A stretch of DNA of 64,000 nucleotides from the NCBI GenBank assembly GCA_023461435.1, contig JAEYLC010000044.1, positions 1 through 64,000 on the forward strand, in the 5' to 3' direction. This DNA comes from Bacillota bacterium (GTDB taxonomy: Bacteria; Bacillota; Clostridia; Christensenellales; SZUA-584). Under the pieces are notes generated by a model that worked only from the letters and a program-made list of their open reading frames with translations, was not told where the DNA came from and searched no databases. Within the stretch, counting starts at the first letter, position 1. Each line of letters starts with the position of its first letter. Both the position numbers and the translations under genes were made by a program. This document shows positions 37,801-44,964 of the stretch, one piece after another.

Positions 37801-38480
37801 TTAAAGCGCTGGTTGATAACTGGAAGACGCTGCAGGATGAACAAAAAGCAGCATCAGATAGTCTGGGAGAATTAGCGGTTAACCTTCCCGGCCAAATGGA
37901 TCAGATCCTTCAAGAGTTTGCTAACGCTGCAGCTGAAATGGATCTTTCTTCTGAGGCGTACGAATCGGGTGCAGCAACAGTGACGGCATACATCGACAGC
38001 ATAGAGGATCAAACCTCAGAAGCGTATCAGGCAGCCAGAGCAGTTGCTAGGGCTGCTGCCAACGGCTTCGCGTCTGTGACGGGCGGCGGCGTAAACGTCA
38101 CTGTAAACGGGAAGAGCACTAACGGCTATGCGTCCGGCACGCTCAATGCTGCGTCGGGCTGGTCATGGGTCGGTGAGCTGGGCCCCGAGCTGATGTACAT
38201 GGGTGGTGGCGAAGCCATACTGCCGTCAAACGTGTCGATGCTGATGGCCGATATAGCCGGTACAAGAGAAGGAAGCAAAGCTATATATGCGGATGTCGGA
38301 GATCGTAGTGGTATGGGCAGCATTACCATAAAGCCCGTATACAATATTGCGGTAGGCTCGGATGCAGATGCTGAAGGGTTGAAGGATGCCTTATCCAGAA
38401 TAAACGACGATCTCGTAGATAAGGTGATTGAAAAAATCGATGAGCGCAATATGGACGGTATGCGAATGGCATATAGGTGA
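34848..38480 (+). CDS. Phage tail tape-measure protein (TP901 core)
   Basis: 1210 residues. The N-terminus (about 20-170) is coiled coil. The TP901-type core (about 190-500) contains FESAMTGVAKTTDLTDEEF, AGQLGIAKNSLIDFTEIMAE, MSEAEILAVSAAVASLGI and ITSLAKSGDRLSDTL. Hydrophobic segments follow (about 525-590), then a second coiled coil (about 600-900). The C-terminus has WVGELGPELMYMGGGEAILP, the usual tape-measure end motif. The gene is intact, which is surprising because no other tail structural gene follows it. Confidence 0.88.
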   Translation: MASRKEYELMFRLAASSSSGFNSTFGSAKSTILQLQNQINALNKTQGDIAAYQRQQAAIENTRKKMDLYQQQLANVQKEMAGSQEFSSALANKEVDLQAKIDKTGSTLSGQTDKLNQMTTALSKAGVDTNNLSGANERLTAKINGVKNAQEEAADEAMKHGSAVSQSFSAMEQAIASAGVVKMLQEIYQWYAACADASMQFESAMTGVAKTTDLTDEEFAAMSQSMKDMSTEIPATTTELGAIAETAGQLGIAKNSLIDFTEIMAELGTATNMTSDEAATMLAQFASITGMDPSLYSNLGSTIVALGNNYATTEKNVADMSQRIAAAGSIAGMSEAEILAVSAAVASLGINTEAGGTALMSLISDINSAVSSGEGLTTWASAAGMTANDFADAWGDNAASALNMFIEGLHDTYAAGGDVYGVLNDLGITEKRMVTTITSLAKSGDRLSDTLQTANTAWADNTALSAEAEKRYATTQSKLILLQNAYNNLKIAVGDGLNPTLSELYTVGADVLNWAAEFAQQNPELVKGISVFIGVLGTATGALAAYTLAAKIANAMNAALGMSLGPIMAAVVAYSAIAGIFVALSDAMNQQLDESWDLTVASRAQYKEIQQLNEEYETLVEANQEASAEAVLLKDKIEELTDEYEKSKQTMEEYNAAHQELMDNYEEMSSSHEEAYKTIDIEERSVLALTARLKELTVTTASAKENQQEILAIINALNDAVPDLALSYDDVVKNAGGVVDALVSAAESLAAKKLLEEQVNDYADRYANRAGLLAEKEDAEFQAQLAQDEYDTAKRLYNEALGYYEQSDPLSSMFGTKEEGAAMDAAKESLDFWNAKVDETTDAYEENEDKLAGLRVEWQAFQEQQEAAAESGGNFNDVVSETNKRIGELVTAYQEAYTAAFNSISGQYSLWDEAADVVVTKTSDINSAMEGQISYWQDYNTDLASLSARTSEIQGLSDVIASFADGSEESVNAIAGMATASDDELKALVDNWKTLQDEQKAASDSLGELAVNLPGQMDQILQEFANAAAEMDLSSEAYESGAATVTAYIDSIEDQTSEAYQAARAVARAAANGFASVTGGGVNVTVNGKSTNGYASGTLNAASGWSWVGELGPELMYMGGGEAILPSNVSMLMADIAGTREGSKAIYADVGDRSGMGSITIKPVYNIAVGSDADAEGLKDALSRINDDLVDKVIEKIDERNMDGMRMAYR

Positions 38481-38626
38481 TACTCGCTGTACACCCGGTT
38501 TCCTGCGACTGGCCATATATGAAATATATTATCAAGGAGGAATTACCTTAAACCCTTGACGAGGGGACTTTCATAGGGGCAGCCGCAGGTTTATATAGCA
38601 AATCAAAGAAAAGGAGAAATATTATT

Positions 38627-39160
38627 ATGACACGCATGGTATACAATTATAGCAAACTCAACGATAAAATCATGGAGACGTTCGGCACATGGAAAAAGTT
38701 CGCTTTGGCTATGGGAATGTCGGAGAGGAAGCTTTCCCGCAGACTTAATGGCAAAGCTGATTTTAGGGCAAGCGAGGTCCAAAAGGCCGTTGATTTATTG
38801 GGGATTTCACCCATCGAAACAGCAGCATATTTTTTTATGCTCAAAAACGATGAATACAGAGCCAAAGTGCAGGCCGACTTTTGTTTAAGGTGTAAAGGTG
38901 ACGGGATGAAAAACGCGCGCATACTGGACGGCGACATCGTGTTCATCCGCAAGCAGCCGACGGTGAAGAACCGCGAGATTGCTGCGGTGCTGTTTGACGG
39001 CGAAGACGAAGCCACGCTGAGGCGGATTTATATCGACGACGATGGAATGACGCTCGTTTCCGACAATTCTGCATACGCGCCCATTCGCATTTCTGGCGCT
39101 GATGACATAAACTTTAAGATACTCGGAAAGGTGGTTGCTTTCCAAAGTGAAATCGGATAG
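38627..39160 (+). CDS. Chimeric Cro-like HTH fused to a catalytically altered S24 (LexA-like) domain
   Basis: 177 residues behind AAAGGAG. Residues 1-72 (YSKLNDKIMETFGTWKKFAL..., SERKLSRRLNGKADF) match the small Cro-like DUF739 group. Residues about 85-177 match the C-terminal half of S24 repressors (DFCLRCKGDGM..., VFIRKQPTVKNREIAAVLFD). The catalytic Ser of GDSM is Gly, and the Lys of the usual KR pair is Arg, so self-cleavage should be lost. The linker with the Ala-Gly cleavage site is also missing. It would be a constitutive, non-SOS-inducible DNA-binding protein. Confidence 0.75.
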   Translation: MTRMVYNYSKLNDKIMETFGTWKKFALAMGMSERKLSRRLNGKADFRASEVQKAVDLLGISPIETAAYFFMLKNDEYRAKVQADFCLRCKGDGMKNARILDGDIVFIRKQPTVKNREIAAVLFDGEDEATLRRIYIDDDGMTLVSDNSAYAPIRISGADDINFKILGKVVAFQSEIG

Positions 39161-39467
39161 AAGGAAAGTCCAATACGAAGGTAACCTTTTTAATGAATCA
39201 AAGAAGCCTGGTGCACTTCACAACGGCATCAGGCTTTTTTACTATCGGTATGTTGATGCGAGGCGGACAGGTATAAGAAATCGTCGAAGTGAATCAAGGT
39301 ACTGGGACGGAGTTGAAAAGTCATGCGGGCTCGCTGACCCCAATTTTCGCGTGTACAGCAGAAATTTTTTTAAGACATTTCGCTTCGCTTTTGAAGGTGA
39401 ACTATGAAATATGATGTAAAAATTATGGATGCATTGTGGGTGCAAGACTGAAATATGGCATTTATAC
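39161..39467. other. Intergenic region containing repeat copy 2
   Basis: It holds the second copy of the terS-proximal repeat (39291-39371). An ORF reading through it (39135-39407) lacks a ribosome site and is not called. Confidence 0.5.
39291..39371. repeat. Long direct repeat, copy 2
   Basis: GAATCAAGGTACTGGGA at 39291-39307, a 13-base spacer and a block matching 33495-33546 with a single substitution (GTGTAC for GTATAC) apart from a one-base difference in the A/T run. The copies are in the same orientation, 5.8 kb apart. Confidence 0.75.
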
Positions 39468-39497
39468 TTTACAAGATATGGGTACATATTGTATAAT
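39468..39497 (+). promoter_or_regulatory. Promoter before a short leader or small RNA
   Basis: TTTACA (39468-39473), an 18-base spacer and TATAAT (39492-39497). Transcription would begin near 39504, six bases before a strong terminator hairpin. Confidence 0.6.
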
Positions 39498-39509
39498 TCA
39501 AATAGGTGA

Positions 39510-39557
39510 GACACACCGCTTGTCAATGATTTTGAGCGGTGTGTCTTTTCTGTTTTT
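39510..39557 (+). terminator. Strong hairpin with T-rich tail
   Basis: GACACACCGCT (39510-39520) pairs perfectly with AGCGGTGTGTC (39535-39545), followed by TTTTCTGTTTTT. It acts either as a terminator for a roughly 45-nt RNA or as an attenuator ahead of the next gene. Confidence 0.75.
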
Positions 39558-39597
39558 GGAGTAAACGAAAGCCCCGGCAGAAAGGATGAACACAAGT

Positions 39598-40269
39598 ATG
39601 AGTGCAATGGAGATATTGCTCAGCCTAAATGAAAAGAGCCAGAGAAATGCCAGAATTACAGCTGGGCTCGCGGAGGTGTTTGAGCGGGCGGGGTGTACGC
39701 ATAAAACAACCCAAGACGTGTACTCGGAGTTAATTGATCTGCTTTATAAGGTTGAAAGCCAGGCAGAACTGGTACGGGATTTCATACGATCCCTGCCGAT
39801 ATTAGACGCACATAGCATTGTCAGAGAGGCCGTGGTCAGAACTGCCGAACAACATAGATATAAGATTGAAACCACCCCGGAAGCATGGCTGCGCGTTGTG
39901 CTGCCTCCGGCTCTTGTCAGATGCAAATATAATAAGCGTGGCCACCGCGAATATCTCCGCAATACACTTTACTACATGATGCAGGCGTACCAAAAAGAAA
40001 ACGATGATTACGGGCACCGTACAGCTCAGACGGTGGTCTTTAAGCATATTTACACGAGCGATTCGCAATCAAGAGATTATGACAATATGGAATCGAAATT
40101 GGTGATGGATGCCATATGCATTCACTTTCTGCGCGACGATTCCATGCAGCACATTAACAGATATGAGTGTGCTCTCGCAGGCAACAGTGATCTGCTCATA
40201 GTGTATGTCGTTCCGAAAAGTGAGTTTATCAGCTGGCAAGAAAGGTATGAAAACGTGCCGGAAGAATAG
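39598..40269 (+). CDS. DUF6100-like mobile-element protein
   Basis: 223 residues from the ATG at 39598, where AGAAAGG has workable spacing; an ATG at 39586 directly abuts it. The core HRYKIETTPEAWLRVVLPPA, the REYLRNTLYYMMQAY segment, the KHIYTSDSQSRDYDNMESK motif and an ending like VYVVPKSEFISW match a protein family that I know from Clostridia conjugative elements. Function unknown. It suggests recombination between phage and ICE modules. Confidence 0.6.
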   Translation: MSAMEILLSLNEKSQRNARITAGLAEVFERAGCTHKTTQDVYSELIDLLYKVESQAELVRDFIRSLPILDAHSIVREAVVRTAEQHRYKIETTPEAWLRVVLPPALVRCKYNKRGHREYLRNTLYYMMQAYQKENDDYGHRTAQTVVFKHIYTSDSQSRDYDNMESKLVMDAICIHFLRDDSMQHINRYECALAGNSDLLIVYVVPKSEFISWQERYENVPEE

Positions 40270-40428
40270 CACGATGAGCGTGCTGAAGGAGTTATAAAAA
40301 TCGGGGTTTTGTCATGGATGCAAAATTATACATCACCCAAAGTTAGAAAACCCGATGAAACAGGGGTAAATCGGATAGGGCAGGAGGGCATTTGAACCCA
40401 ACCTATAGTGCAGGAGGATAAAAGGTAG

Positions 40429-41691
40429 ATGAATAACGCGCAAAAAGACATGCCACTGAGGCCGGCCGCAGTCAAAGCCCACGCGGTCCAGGCTCGCGCA
40501 GCCAAAGCTGTTGCAGTCAAGAAAACAACCGATACCGTAAGTGTGATGTTGCTGAAAATGATCTGTCTGACGGTTGAGTATCCAAAATCAGCGATACCTC
40601 TTATACCGGCTAAAACCAGAATAGCAGTGTACAAGGCCATTGAGCGATTAAAAGCCGATGGCATACTGGCAGAGGTCGGCAAGGGCAGTGAAAAACGGTT
40701 ACGCTTTAACGCAATGTATAAAGGTGAGAGTGGCGAACCAAAAGCTTTCGAATTGGTTAAGGAACAGCTGGGGCAAGACTATTATGAGCACTACATAGGT
40801 ATGGTCGGCGAGCACCAAAAAATTAGCACCGATAAGCAGAAGGTTGACCGGCGGCTGCGGATGGCAGAAGTGCGCGCGCTGATGAACCATGCCCGTATAG
40901 AGCACAGGGAGTGGATGCTGCCGCAATTATCCTATGAGAGCAAAGAAAAAGGCGCCAACTTTGTAGGCACCGGATATTACGACTCAAGGTATCTGAAGAG
41001 GATGCCCGGCACAGAGCCGGAAGTTGTTGGATACTCACGAATGTGCGGATTGTTGATATCGCACGGAGGCGGGTATATGGTGTACAATACCCAAAAATGT
41101 GTTCAAAAAGACGCCCCCGGCGGTGAGGGGAAAATGCGCTCTTTCATAAGCTATGTCCTAAATAGAAACTGGACGCCCCCGCGGTCGATTACGCGAGACT
41201 GGCTGTCCTATGGAAAAGATAGTATCGTCATCGGCAAGAGCTACGACACTGCAAAGCTGGTATTAGAAGCGGAACGCAAGAAATACGAAAAAGCAACACT
41301 ACGTCAAAAATGGGATAAACGAGATGATGATACATATTTCATCCCGCTTAGCAGGTATGGCGGATATATGCTGTGGGTAATGACGCGCGAGCGCTGGCGC
41401 GAGCGCATCAACGAAGCGCTCTTAGATAATGAACTGCTGGGGCATCCCGGCAGAGCCTACGACATATATACACCGGGTGATGAAAAGCATTATCTGGCTT
41501 GGTTCGATAGTAACATAGTAACAATCAGGATGGTCAAAGAAAGTGTTGCCGCAGGTGATGACTATACCATCCTGTGTTATGAATGGCAAAAAGAATTTTT
41601 ACACAAATACATCGGTGATAACGTTACTATAATACCGTACAGTGCCGAAACGATTAAAAAAATATTCATCCAGCAGAGAGTGGATGAATAA
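40429..41691 (+). CDS. Hypothetical mobile-element protein with winged-helix-like region
   Basis: 420 residues behind GGAGG and AAAGG. An Ala/Lys-rich N-terminus is followed by a possible winged helix (TRIAVYKAIERLKADGILAE, GSEKRLRFNAMYKG). The middle part has YSRMCGLLISHGGGYMVYNT and the C-terminal half contains YFIPLSRYGGYMLWVMTRER. I recognise the style of ICE-encoded DNA-metabolism or regulatory proteins but no named family. The gene is intact. Confidence 0.65.
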   Translation: MNNAQKDMPLRPAAVKAHAVQARAAKAVAVKKTTDTVSVMLLKMICLTVEYPKSAIPLIPAKTRIAVYKAIERLKADGILAEVGKGSEKRLRFNAMYKGESGEPKAFELVKEQLGQDYYEHYIGMVGEHQKISTDKQKVDRRLRMAEVRALMNHARIEHREWMLPQLSYESKEKGANFVGTGYYDSRYLKRMPGTEPEVVGYSRMCGLLISHGGGYMVYNTQKCVQKDAPGGEGKMRSFISYVLNRNWTPPRSITRDWLSYGKDSIVIGKSYDTAKLVLEAERKKYEKATLRQKWDKRDDDTYFIPLSRYGGYMLWVMTRERWRERINEALLDNELLGHPGRAYDIYTPGDEKHYLAWFDSNIVTIRMVKESVAAGDDYTILCYEWQKEFLHKYIGDNVTIIPYSAETIKKIFIQQRVDE

Positions 41692-41899
41692 ATAAAAAAG
41701 TTCTCAACCATAGTCTGGGAGCCTTTTTGTTCTAAAAGGGGCTGGTAGTATACCCTACCGTGCCGAGCAAAGTTTAAACTCGCGGTAGCGCCTCATAGGG
41801 GCAAAGATTCAACCCTGCTATCCTTACTATCAGGAACGAACATATTGACTGATGGGCCACAATATTGACAATGCGCATTTCAACAATCCATTCCAGCTA

Positions 41900-42250
41900 T
41901 GTTCAGTCTCGGTTGTGTTGACTGCTTCCAGCATCCGCCCGCCAGCCACTGTCAAAAGAACCGAGTTTCCCGAATGCGGGCTATGTACATAATACAGGCT
42001 TTACCATTCAGGCCGTGTACAAAAATCAGTGCGTGATTGCACATAACCCGAAACCTGACGTGCCGGAGTTATGTCTTCTAGCCTCTGGATCAGGACGGGG
42101 ATATTTGCGGCGGTAACTATTTCATGCCGAACGCACCGAACGTGAGTTCAATGACAGGTGCTTCATGTGGTCCCAGAGAGACAAATACGCGTATGCGCCG
42201 TCTGCAGAATATGAGCCATCTGATGTAATGATTAATAGCAGGAGAATGAT
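41900..42250 (+). pseudogene. Decayed coding sequence(s)
   Basis: Protein-like stretches appear in different frames: PNAGYVHNTGFTIQAVYKNQ near 41965-42030, DQDGDICGGNYF near 42090-42125, and ERTEREFNDRCFMWSQRDKY near 42125-42190, continuing to AYAPSAEYEPSDV. They are separated by stops and frame changes. This looks like the remains of an element-encoded protein. The 41700-41900 part shows nothing clear. Confidence 0.5.
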
Positions 42251-42258
42251 TCAAAATA

Positions 42259-42504
42259 CTACTCATCAGAAGGATCGTCCATAGGCGGACCTATATCAAT
42301 ACCCTGCTTTAGTAGCCTATCCCTGAGATCATTATGGTAGCAAATAAGTGCTGATGCAGTGGTTGCTTGGATCAGAGCCATAAGGATATTATGACCAAGA
42401 ATGACATCATCGGGTAATGGCTTACGGAGATCAATACCATAAAGACGTTCGACCTCATCATAGGCTACTCGGAAGACTTCGTTGATAAAAACATCATTCA
42501 TCAT
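42259..42504 (-). CDS. Small hypothetical protein
   Basis: 81 residues from the first of two adjacent ATG codons at 42504, behind GAGAAGGAGG. Acidic and helical (VFINEVFRVAYDEVERLYGIDLRKPLPDDV). It runs opposite to its neighbours. No family recognised; the strong ribosome site argues it is real. Confidence 0.6.
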   Translation of the reverse strand: MMNDVFINEVFRVAYDEVERLYGIDLRKPLPDDVILGHNILMALIQATTASALICYHNDLRDRLLKQGIDIGPPMDDPSDE

Positions 42505-42540
42505 TATCCGTGCCTCCTTCTCAAAAGAATATATCACACA

Positions 42541-42736
42541 AATGAACAAGCCGAAACCGGCTCTGGGCGGTCTGACCGGAGTTAACCCTCCGGCCTTGAT
42601 GATGGCAGGTAAAACGATTGGCGACCTATTGACAGTAAAACAGATGAGCGATCTTTTCGGATACCCCGAACGCCAACAAATTCAGAATAGCAAGCTTTTG
42701 GTAGACAGCAACGTCGAAGCGCACAGCGTTCCGTAG
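42541..42736 (+). pseudogene. Probable gene remnant
   Basis: A short frame from an ATG at 42541 (KPALGGLTGVNPPALMMAG) looks like a protein N-terminus but degenerates after about 45 codons. No ribosome site. It may be the start of a gene deleted by recombination. Confidence 0.3.
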
Positions 42737-42747
42737 AATAGGAAAAA

Positions 42748-43290
42748 ATGCGACACCGAAGCCCCGAAATGTTGGCGATACCCACGGTGATGGACAGCAG
42801 TGCTGCCATGAAGATGCGGGCTGTTGGTATTGTATCTGATCAGCAAGGCCGCGAAGCACAGTTCGCCGATCACCGGCAATCTAGCGATCACCATGAACAG
42901 AAATGGTATGAACTCCCACTTGGAGAGGATGTCCGAAAAAGTTCCCGATATTGCCGTAACGGCTCCGAGCCGGTGAAAGAGTATATCGACGCTCTTTCGG
43001 CCAGAAGTGACAAGGACAGCCGTATTAAGCTCAACAAGATACTGGACTACATGAAAATCTTGTCTGCTTATGGCACACGCGCCGGTGAGCCTTATATAAA
43101 GCATATCGAAGGAGACATCTGGGAACTTCGCCCTCTGCGCGATCGGATTTTCTTTTTTGGCTGGAATGGCAACCGCTTCATCCTCCTTCACAGTTTCACA
43201 AAGAAGTCCCAGAAGACCCCACAACGTGAGATCGAGCAGGCCCGGAAGTGGATAGGCGATTTCATCGAAAGGAGCATCAATAATGAGTAG
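42748..43290 (+). CDS. HigB-like (RelE/Gp49 family) toxin, N-terminus damaged
   Basis: The C-terminal 110 residues match phage-derived Gp49/HigB toxins: SEPVKEYIDALSARSDKDSR, GTRAGEPYIKHIEGDIWELR, RIFFFGWNGNRFILLHSF. The family normally starts about 20 residues before this. The in-frame upstream part is unrelated, while an ATG at 42930 (MSEKVP) enters the right sequence only if one base is inserted. A frameshift or an alternative start is therefore likely, and toxin activity is doubtful. Confidence 0.6.
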   Translation: MRHRSPEMLAIPTVMDSSAAMKMRAVGIVSDQQGREAQFADHRQSSDHHEQKWYELPLGEDVRKSSRYCRNGSEPVKEYIDALSARSDKDSRIKLNKILDYMKILSAYGTRAGEPYIKHIEGDIWELRPLRDRIFFFGWNGNRFILLHSFTKKSQKTPQREIEQARKWIGDFIERSINNE

Positions 43291-43373
43291 AAATCAGTCC
43301 TCTCGGCACAAACTGGAGCGAATATGAACAGACTGTATTTACGCCCGAGGAGATTGCCGCGAGCAATCTGCGG

Positions 43374-43580
43374 GTGGCCCTTGTTGAGGAGATCATTAAC
43401 TCCCGCCAGGAGCATGGTTTGACGCAGAAGCAGTTGGAGGAGATGAGCGGTGTCAAGCAGCCTATCATTGCCCGGCTGGAGAAAGGCACAACAGACCCGC
43501 AGCTCTCTACACTGCTTAAAGTGCTTGCCCCTCTCGGGAAGACTCTTGCAATAGTTCCGCTTGAACCGAAACATCAATGA
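43374..43580 (+). CDS. HigA-like XRE antitoxin, possibly N-terminally frameshifted
   Basis: 68 residues from GTG 43374, a complete helix-turn-helix (RQEHGLTQKQLEEMSGVKQP...ARLEKGTTDPQLSTLLKVL). The same frame upstream (NWSEYEQTVFTPEEIAASNL) is the family's usual N-terminus but has no start codon. The ATG at 43283 with its ribosome site is in another frame. It sits directly behind the toxin gene, as in higBA operons. Confidence 0.65.
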   Translation: MALVEEIINSRQEHGLTQKQLEEMSGVKQPIIARLEKGTTDPQLSTLLKVLAPLGKTLAIVPLEPKHQ

Positions 43581-43832
43581 GGTAACGGAAGCGAAACCCA
43601 TCACCGAGGTGATCAAATTTGACTTCGGCTTATGGGCACAGGTTTATCTTGGCCGACGCATCATAGGCTTTTTTATAGCTTATAACGCGGAATACCTCTC
43701 GCGAACATGAAAGAAAAACATCACCATTAAGCAATATAGCTGCCCTTTTCTCGGGGTGGCTATTCTATTATACTCGCCAATGATAAACTTGAAATACATC
43801 AAAATACCGGAATAATACTTTGGAGGTGTCCC
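43581..43832. other. Intergenic region
   Basis: Contains a terminator-like hairpin near 43735-43775 (TAGCTGCCC..GGGGTGGCTA) and a T-poor tail. Otherwise no feature is apparent. Confidence 0.35.
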
Positions 43833-44375
43833 ATGTCAACGAGAAGCAGAAAGCAATCAAAATCATCAGTAGAACATTTACCGGTTACATTATACCAGAA
43901 AGTAGCTGATTATTTGTATGATGAGAAGCAACTAAGAACACTGGAGAAATCCAGCGAGATCACTATTCTCCAAGAAGAGATATATGAGCGAGTTGCTTCG
44001 GAAGATATTGTGGTAAATATAGATTCAATTCCGGTACATGTTTGGGATGATCTCGCCGCGGTTGTATTGGAAGCAGTCAGAGAATCTATCAGGAAGCAGA
44101 AAGAGCAGGAAAAGCTGGACGCGGAAAAGCGAGAAGCTTTTTTTGAATCAAAGATGAATGAACCAACCCCGGTGGAATCAGGGTCACCCGTTCAGCAGAT
44201 GTCCTTGCCGCAATTTATCAAAGAATACAATATGCCAAGGGTGAGTGTAGACCGTCTGATTCATACGCATGGTTTCCCGGCATACAAGCTTGGCGGAAGA
44301 TGGTACATAGATATTCCGGCTTTTGAGAAGTGGAGAGAACAGGAGCACCGAAGACAATATAAATACGCAAAATGA
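43833..44375 (+). CDS. Excisionase-like HTH protein
   Basis: 180 residues behind TTTGGAGGTG. The N-terminal 110 residues are charged and helical. The C-terminal 60 (MSLPQFIKEYNMPRVSVDRL...AYKLGGRWYIDIPAFEKW) match the MerR-like helix-turn-helix of excisionases. It lies near the right attachment site and is the best candidate for a recombination directionality factor, although this is inference from fold and place. Confidence 0.6.
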   Translation: MSTRSRKQSKSSVEHLPVTLYQKVADYLYDEKQLRTLEKSSEITILQEEIYERVASEDIVVNIDSIPVHVWDDLAAVVLEAVRESIRKQKEQEKLDAEKREAFFESKMNEPTPVESGSPVQQMSLPQFIKEYNMPRVSVDRLIHTHGFPAYKLGGRWYIDIPAFEKWREQEHRRQYKYAK

Positions 44376-44410
44376 GTGACAAAATGTCGATTTTGAAAGG
44401 AGCTCTACCA

Positions 44411-44830
44411 ATGCCAAAACTTACTATTTATAATTCAAAAAAAGAAAAATTGTTTCGCCTATTACGCAGCGAGATGCTTGCAAAAGGTCTGCAAAACGCT
44501 GATATTGCCCGTATTATAAACCGTACCCCTGAGTTTGTGAGTCGATGTCTGAATAACAGAGGGCAATTTTCATTGTCAGATCAGTACGCTATACTGAAAG
44601 CTATCAAGCGTCCAGCATCAGAAATGCATTTAATTTTCCCGGAAGGTGGAGTGCAAATCGAAGAACCAACACCCACCGATAACGGTACATCCCCAAACCA
44701 AAACAAAAAGCCACGGAAGACCGATCAGTCCGAATCCCCCATCGATCAAATACTCCATACAACAGCCGAAACATTGCGTCTGCAGGCTGACCTTTTAGAT
44801 AAGCTGGCAGAGGCGAGAAGCCAAGTATAA
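44411..44830 (+). CDS. HTH DNA-binding protein
   Basis: 139 residues from the ATG at 44411 behind AAAGGAGCT; an in-frame ATG at 44372 overlaps the previous stop. The N-terminal XRE-like helix-turn-helix (RSEMLAKGLQNADIARIINRTPEF...) is followed by a Pro/Gln/Lys-rich linker and a helical C-terminus. Probably cotranscribed with the excisionase-like gene. Last gene of the element. Confidence 0.65.
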   Translation: MPKLTIYNSKKEKLFRLLRSEMLAKGLQNADIARIINRTPEFVSRCLNNRGQFSLSDQYAILKAIKRPASEMHLIFPEGGVQIEEPTPTDNGTSPNQNKKPRKTDQSESPIDQILHTTAETLRLQADLLDKLAEARSQV

Positions 44831-44924
44831 GCATAACCTCTGCACCATTAAGTTGATCGATCAAGAACGATACCAAAGAGGCCGTTAATAAATAAAAAGC
44901 GTGGTGATTCGTATTTCGCATCGA

Positions 44925-44939
44925 ATGCTCCACCAAAGG
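44925..44939. repeat. attR core
   Basis: ATGCTCCACCAAAGG, identical to 24527-24541. It duplicates the tRNA-Ala 3' end, and the original tRNA terminator begins on its last base. Confidence 0.85.
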
Positions 44940-44964
44940 CACTGAAGTGATTCGGTGCTTTTTT
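44939..44964 (+). terminator. Displaced terminator of tRNA-Ala
   Basis: GCACTGAA and TTCGGTGC form an 8-bp stem (one G-T pair) with loop GTGA, followed by six T residues. In the uninterrupted chromosome it would sit two bases after the tRNA CCA. Confidence 0.8.

Larger units (their letters stand above)
24527..44939. mobile_element. 20.4 kb integrative element with serine recombinase, inserted in tRNA-Ala
   Basis: Both ends carry the identical 15-base core ATGCTCCACCAAAGG (24527-24541 and 44925-44939). The left copy completes the tRNA and the right copy duplicates its 3' end. The recombinase lies at the left end. The cargo is phage-like (repressor/Cro, replication, sigma-like factor, TerS, tail chaperone, tape measure) and then plasmid/ICE-like. 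No large terminase, portal, capsid, tube, baseplate, holin or endolysin is recognisable. The element is therefore a defective prophage or a helper-dependent satellite. Confidence 0.85.

Noticed and set aside
39135..39407. ORF through repeat copy 2
   Set aside because: Shares a short peptide with the frame upstream of terS only because both read through the same repeat; no ribosome site.
42541..42736. Intact small gene starting MNKPKPALGG
   Set aside because: No ribosome site and the sequence degenerates; noted only as a remnant.
24527..44939. Complete inducible prophage
   Set aside because: No large terminase, portal, capsid, tail tube, baseplate, holin or endolysin could be found in any frame.
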